Part shown: in pieces, positions 59,712-64,000 of the stretch | Numbering within the stretch: position 1 is the stretch's first letter | Layout: the number at the start of each line of letters is the position of its first letter | Assembly: GCA_003224085.1 (NCBI GenBank) | Contig: QHYK01000056.1 | Coordinates: 21,976 to 85,975, forward strand | DNA length: 64,000 bases | Origin: Acidobacteriota bacterium | Lineage (GTDB): Bacteria > Acidobacteriota > Terriglobia > Acidiferrales > UBA7541 | Direction: 5' to 3' | The notes under the pieces: model-generated | What the model was told of the DNA's origin: nothing | The model's input: the letters and a program-made list of their open reading frames with translations, nothing else | Database searches by the model: none | Position numbers and translations under genes: made by a program

Positions 59712-59986
59712 GAGGTTCCGCTCCTTTCTTTGTAATCTTTGAGCTACTCCAACGCCCGCTCGATGTTCTGAGGACTGTTTCGTTTGTCGCCGCCACAGAG
59801 CAGCAACACGCATTCTTTGCCAATTATCGCGTAATACGCTCGGTAGCCCGGTCCCCAATCAATCCATAGCTTGTACAATCCCAGGCGCAGAGATTTGCAA
59901 GCGCCAAAGTTCCCGGCAGTTGCGTCAGCCAATGATCAAAGACATCTTTTCCGGCGCGGCTGAACGTAGTGACGAATCTCGATCAC
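59708..59986 (-). pseudogene. Broken HigB-type toxin
   Basis: Pieces of the killer protein can be followed: IEIRHYV from GTG 59986, FSRAGKDVFDHW in a shifted frame, then (after an apparent loss of about 20 codons) NFGACKSLRLGLYKLWIDWG, PGYRAYYAIIGKE, VLLLCGGDKRNSPQNIERALE, a premature TAG, and LKDYKERSGTS to TGA at 59708. A frameshift, a deletion and a nonsense codon make it inactive while the partner antitoxin core survives. Confidence 0.75.
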
Positions 59987-60163
59987 ATTTTCGATTGTAA
60001 CTTATAAATCAGATTGGGGTAATCGCCTTCAGTAAGCGCGACGAGAGTCAGGGTCAGGGAGCTGCGGCAGCGCGGCCGAGCGAGCCTGCGTCGCTGCTCC
60101 CGACCAGCACGCCAGCCGAAACGGGGTTGAGAGGCTATGCCTAAAATAAGGCTAATCCTCTGC

Positions 60164-63001
60164 TCAGATTCTGGCGCTTTGGTGCGCTAAAGCTCGCAGG
60201 ATAGCGTCCAGAACTTGATCGAGATATTTGCCGACGTCTTCTGAGAGGAACCGGAGAACCCGATAGCCGTTCTCCTGCAGCAAGGCATCCTTGCGACGAT
60301 CTCGCCGGTAGGCTTCAGCGTCGCCCAGATGTTGTCTGCCGTCCAGTTCGATGGCGATGTGCGATGGCTCGCAAAGCAGGTCAACTTCCATGCGGCCCCA
60401 GCCATCAAACGGAATCGGCAGCTCAGCATTCAAGCGGAACCTCCCGGCCGTCTCGGCTAGTGTTTCCAACCGGCGGTAGAGAAATGCCTCGGTTGCACTT
60501 CGCGCTCGATCGGGACTATCGGCATTGGACGGCGGGATTACGGCAGCATGGAAAAATAGTTTCGCCAAAGGAGAATCTACGCCATCACGCACCAAGCGGC
60601 GCACGCTGGCGGCATATTGGCTTTTCCAGTCGGGATCGACGGGAAGTGGCACGTCTGCGGGCCAGCGGGGCACGGCGCTTCCCGGAAGCTGAATCGTGTA
60701 GCCGATACTTTCGTAGCGGCGACAGCGGCGGTCGAACATTCGCGCCAGCATCGGTACGTTGAGATCTGCGTAGTCGTAGACGCGCACCTCCCGTTTGTTG
60801 TCAAAGAGGCGATGCAACCGACCGACGTACTGCGTGATCGTCCCGTGCCAAGAGACGGGAAGCGTCAGAAATAAGGTGTCGAGTCGGGCATCATCAAAGC
60901 CCTCCCCAACATACCGCCCGGTTGCCAAGAGCAGACGAGCCTCCTCAGTAGGAATCGCGGCCAAGCGCTCCTGAATTGCGTCAAGCTCCTTTTTGTGCAT
61001 CCCTCCTCGGAGCACAATCAGGTGTGGCACCTCCGAGGTCAATTGCTTCGTCAGAGAGTCGAGATGCTCATTCCGTTCAGTCAACACCAGCGGCGACCGC
61101 CCCTCTCGAAGGGCATGGATGACGTCCTGACAGATCAGTCGATTGCGGTCCTCATCGGCAATTAGTTCTTCATAGAGGTTGTGGAATCGTACCCGCACGT
61201 CAGGATCCGCCGGTCGCAGCGAACGAAAATCAGTCGGACGAACCACTACATTATGCTCAAAGGGATGAGTTGCGACACCGTGCCGGACACTGACCCGGTA
61301 TCGGACGGGACCACACTCCATGAAGATAATCGGATGCTGGCCATCCTTCCGGGTGACGGTTGCAGACAGGCCCGTCACAAACTTCGCTTTAGCTTGACGG
61401 GCAACCTGCTCAAAACTTTGAGCAGAGAGATGGTGGCACTCATCCACAATCAGATGGCCATAATTGCTCACGAGATCGTCGACGAGGCCGCTTCGAACCA
61501 TGCTTTGTATGACTGCTACGTCAAGCAAGCCCGTTGCCTTTGTGCGGCCACCACCGATCCGGCCAACAGTGCGCTCCGGCATTCCGAGGAACGTGGAAAG
61601 GCGCTCGATCCATTGATGTTGCAACTGCCGACGATGTACCAATACGAGTGTATTCACGCCCCGTTGCGCAATCAGCCACGCGGCGACCACGGTCTTTCCG
61701 AAGGCGGTGGTGGCAGCCAACACTCCCGTTTCATGCGCGAGCATGGCATGCGCCGCAACGGTCTGCTCGGGACGCAGTTCACCTTGGAATGTCGCTTTCA
61801 GCGGCAGGCCGCGGTTGCGCTCGTCCCGGATCATCGCTTTGATGTTCAGATCCGATAAGGTTTGACGGACCTCATCGAGGCAGCCGCGCGGCAGGCCTAT
61901 GTGCTTGGGGTGATCCTCGGCACAGCCAATAATCCTAGGCTTGTTGTAAGTCGGAAGCCGCATGGCCTGCAATTTGTAGAACTCGGGATTTTGGAACGCC
62001 GCCAACCGGATCAGCCGGTTGCGGAGAGCAGGCGGCAACGCATCTTTAGGAATGTATATTTGATTGCCGAGGATGAGTTCCAAGCTCTCCGGCAGAGGGC
62101 CGGCGATTGAAGCGTTTGTCCGACTCCGCGACGCCGGTCTCTTCCAAGGCGTATCTTCATCTTCTTCACTCGCGGGCGCCAGACGTACGCCAATTATCTG
62201 GCCCTTTACGTCATTGTGCCGGACCATTTCCTCCACTTCTTGCCGGTTGATTTTGCGGATCGAGGACAAGAACTGCCATTGGTCAGGATGCGGAGCGAAT
62301 CGCTCGTCCAGGAAAACGCTGTTACCTAATTCTCGGAAACGCCGCTGAAGAGGCAACGCGATCAGGTTGCCGAAGCCGCCCTCCGGTAGTGTGTCTTGAT
62401 TCGGAAAGAGCCGATCGTAGGAATCCAGACCGATTTCGGGGCGGCGTTCCATGGTCTTCGTCAGGATGTAAGTACCCAGCTTGCGCGCCAATGCGGCGGG
62501 AACGGCTTCATTGAAAAAGAACCACACATGCCCGCCGTTGCCTGAGCGGGACCGCTCCAGGGCAGCGGGCACGTTCATTTGTTGACATGTTTCCAAGAAT
62601 GCGCCCGCATCTTGCTGCCAGGTTGCTTTGTCAAAATCGGCGGCTAGGAAGAAACAAGTTTCGTCCCGAAGCATCGGGTAGACGCCCATCACGAATTCCC
62701 GACCCTTGTCGTCATGGCCGCAAAGATGCCATCGAATTACTTCGTCGGTTATGGCAAGAAAACGTTGGTGCGGACATTCGGAGCATTTGATTCTCGGTTT
62801 CTCGCAAATTCCGCGGACCCACTCATTGCCGCAAGCTGGCGAGTAACCAGCCCGACCTGTCTGACGGCTCTCGAAGCGTTGCGGATAGACATCCTCTCGT
62901 CCACGAAACAGCGAGCGGAACAGGGCAATTTTGGCCTGGGCGGCTGAACGTTGATTCACGCCAACCTGCTCGAAGATAGGCAAACTAACAGGTGTAGCCA
63001 C
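60164..63001 (-). CDS. TOTE-type primase-helicase-endonuclease conflict protein
   Basis: A 945-residue fusion. Residues 20-260: archaeo-eukaryotic primase-like domain of the TOTE conflict group, with a cysteine cluster (Cys66, 73, 76), catalytic AADFD (Asp122, Asp124) and SGNGGHVWFFF (His158). Residues 405-745: SF2 helicase with motif I TAFGKT (432-437), II DECHH (520-524), III GLSAT, VI QYVGRLHR (724-731). Residues 835-940: DUF559/Vsr-like nuclease with EVDLL, AIELDGRQH (Glu885, Asp887) and RRKDALLQENGYRVLRF. All key residues are present, so it appears active, in contrast with its neighbours. The exact start is uncertain (GTG/TTG). Anti-phage or anti-element defence is the inferred role. Confidence 0.85.
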   Translation of the reverse strand: MATPVSLPIFEQVGVNQRSAAQAKIALFRSLFRGREDVYPQRFESRQTGRAGYSPACGNEWVRGICEKPRIKCSECPHQRFLAITDEVIRWHLCGHDDKGREFVMGVYPMLRDETCFFLAADFDKATWQQDAGAFLETCQQMNVPAALERSRSGNGGHVWFFFNEAVPAALARKLGTYILTKTMERRPEIGLDSYDRLFPNQDTLPEGGFGNLIALPLQRRFRELGNSVFLDERFAPHPDQWQFLSSIRKINRQEVEEMVRHNDVKGQIIGVRLAPASEEDEDTPWKRPASRSRTNASIAGPLPESLELILGNQIYIPKDALPPALRNRLIRLAAFQNPEFYKLQAMRLPTYNKPRIIGCAEDHPKHIGLPRGCLDEVRQTLSDLNIKAMIRDERNRGLPLKATFQGELRPEQTVAAHAMLAHETGVLAATTAFGKTVVAAWLIAQRGVNTLVLVHRRQLQHQWIERLSTFLGMPERTVGRIGGGRTKATGLLDVAVIQSMVRSGLVDDLVSNYGHLIVDECHHLSAQSFEQVARQAKAKFVTGLSATVTRKDGQHPIIFMECGPVRYRVSVRHGVATHPFEHNVVVRPTDFRSLRPADPDVRVRFHNLYEELIADEDRNRLICQDVIHALREGRSPLVLTERNEHLDSLTKQLTSEVPHLIVLRGGMHKKELDAIQERLAAIPTEEARLLLATGRYVGEGFDDARLDTLFLTLPVSWHGTITQYVGRLHRLFDNKREVRVYDYADLNVPMLARMFDRRCRRYESIGYTIQLPGSAVPRWPADVPLPVDPDWKSQYAASVRRLVRDGVDSPLAKLFFHAAVIPPSNADSPDRARSATEAFLYRRLETLAETAGRFRLNAELPIPFDGWGRMEVDLLCEPSHIAIELDGRQHLGDAEAYRRDRRKDALLQENGYRVLRFLSEDVGKYLDQVLDAILRALAHQSARI

Positions 63002-63360
63002 GACCGTATTCTACACTCCGCGGAAGGAATAAGGTGCCGGGGGGCCGGCATGCACCGTCTTGCCGCGAGCTAACTTCTTTGTAGACTTGGCTGCCTAGCC
63101 TCTCATTTGAAGCCGTTGCTGGTGTTTTGCCGGATGCTGACGCCAACGGCGAGTTGATTGGGTGAGCGTTTAGGAACCAACTCGTCATCCAAGCCGGTTC
63201 GGCTGCGGGGTCCCTCGTGAGGGTCCGCCAAATCTGGCCTCCCAGATCGCCGCGGAACTCTTCGGGCACGAAAGAATATAAAAACGAGGGTTGCCACGGC
63301 TATTTTCCAAATTCGAAATCTTGACTTGCGCGCAGGTTATATCGTGCTATACGTAGCGTC
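63002..63360. other. Intergenic region between TOTE gene and IS630 remnant
   Basis: 359 bases. Short leftward frames (62985-63269, 63103-63297) show no family motif. The promoter of the primase-helicase gene should be here, but no convincing -35/-10 pair was found. The inner end of the IS630 element, near 63340-63360 (CTATACGTAGCG), lies at its right edge. Confidence 0.4.
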
Positions 63361-64000
63361 TTAAGTAATTGCGCATAACCGACGCAAGATCTCGTTTCCG
63401 TTAGCCCAATATCCAAACTGTGTTTCCACGACAGCGACGACTTCCTCCAGCGCAGGAAAGTATCGGTTGTGGATGCACTGACGACGCGTGAGTTTCCAAA
63501 CCCGCTCGATCGGATTCAGTTCGGGACTATAGGGCGGCGGGTAGTCCAGCATGAAATCCTTCCTATGGTCGTCTCGCCATTTTTTGTGAAGCCGGGCATG
63601 ATGGTATCTGGCGTTGTGCGTAATGACCACGACGGAACGGCCGCTCCGGATACTCGTGCGGCGTCACATCTTCAGGAAGGCAAAGAAGGTCATCGCGTTG
63701 AATTTGCCCGTTTCCCCGAGAAAACCGAAACTTTCCATCTCGCAACCGCACCGCACCAAAGTATCCTACGCTGCGGCGCGTCGGATGATGCAACAGCACG
63801 GGGTCCTTGGTTTCCGGTGGTACCCACATGCGGCACCGGGAGCCGTGCTGCTGAAAGTGCACTTCATCGGTGGCCCACAGGTTCACTTCGTCATTATCCT
63901 TCACCGCTTGGAGTTTTTTTTATGCGCCTTCTGCCGTTCGGGATCGGCTTGGGCAAGGGCGGGACGTGGTTTGCGCAGTCGAAAACCCAACCTCCGGAAC
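63361..64000 (-). mobile_element. IS630-family transposase, frameshifted, runs off window
   Basis: Leftward DDE_3 transposase. Window end to about 63905 encodes RRLGFRLRKPRPALAQADPE then leaves frame at an A run near 63920; 63904-63640 encodes NLWATDEVHFQQHG (first acidic residue) and VPPETKDPVLLHHP; after another shift near 63640 comes VVITHNARYHHARLHKKW and SPELNPIERVWKLTRR with the final Glu. The second catalytic Asp, normally in the DNARYHH context, reads His. The protein is therefore dead by two frameshifts and a catalytic change. The N-terminal helix-turn-helix part and one inverted repeat lie outside the window. Confidence 0.82.

Noticed and set aside
1..64000. rRNA, tRNA and riboswitch search by eye
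   Set aside because: No recognisable rRNA segment, tRNA cloverleaf or riboswitch core was seen; a covariance-model scan would be needed to exclude tRNAs.

Overview
The window looks like chromosomal DNA of a soil member of the Acidobacteriota, probably class Terriglobia (inference). Reasons: moderately high GC; an Oar-type TonB-dependent receptor of about 1170 residues with an N-terminal carboxypeptidase-regulatory domain; many secreted or lipoprotein-like hydrolases; a carbohydrate-esterase fusion; and a high load of decayed mobile and toxin-antitoxin genes. No rRNA, tRNA or CRISPR array was recognised.

Layout. 1-9.8 kb: scattered housekeeping and hypothetical genes (partial secreted protein, DUF983, DUF4380-like protein, Tat-exported class V aminotransferase, YgfZ, MBL hydrolase, LRV-like protein, polytopic membrane protein). 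9.8-12.7 kb: a glucuronoyl esterase (CE15)/SGNH esterase fusion, with a class C beta-lactamase fragment read in frame into its 5' side. 12.9-17.8 kb: a co-directional vitamin B6 cluster (MocR/PdxR regulator, thioesterase, pdxS, pdxT, LMW phosphatase, DtxR/MntR regulator). 18-20 kb: a broken hybrid sensor kinase. 20-24 kb: a leftward envelope-stress-like operon (small membrane protein, LiaF-like protein, LytS kinase, LytTR regulator, methyltransferase). 24.2-26.4 kb: BlaI repressor with promoter and operator, coupled to a BlaR1-like M56 peptidase fused to CarboxypepD_reg and TonB C-terminal domains. 26.5-42.4 kb: broken TAP-type hydrolase, broken tannase, gamma-glutamyltranspeptidase, AmrS radical SAM enzyme, CPBP-like protein, type II NADH dehydrogenase, TonB receptor and exported adenosine deaminase.

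42.7-57.3 kb is the most interesting block: a leftward Pel/galactosaminogalactan-like exopolysaccharide locus. It encodes a LuxR-type regulator, a large secreted PelA/CE18-like deacetylase with three Ig-like repeats, an HlyD-type membrane fusion protein, PelF-like glycosyltransferase, a separate GH114/GH135-like TIM-barrel hydrolase, a PelG-like transporter and a further polytopic membrane protein. The first four junctions after HlyD overlap or nearly touch. A divergent beta-helix lipoprotein lies beside it. The two PelA activities are on separate genes, and PelB, PelC, PelD and PelE are not recognisable.

57.5-64 kb is a decayed mobile/defence island: two HigB/HigA modules (both toxins broken), a heavily frameshifted serine recombinase, an intact 945-residue primase-helicase-nuclease of the TOTE conflict type, and an inactivated IS630-family element that runs off the window.

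Two window-wide patterns matter. First, at least eight genes carry single-base indels, nonsense changes or internal deletions, several at homopolymers; this is either true decay or assembly error, and it cannot be settled here. Second, intergenic DNA at several places carries degenerate tandem heptamers, and several start codons sit 6-7 bases after a TATAAT-like box, suggesting leaderless mRNAs.
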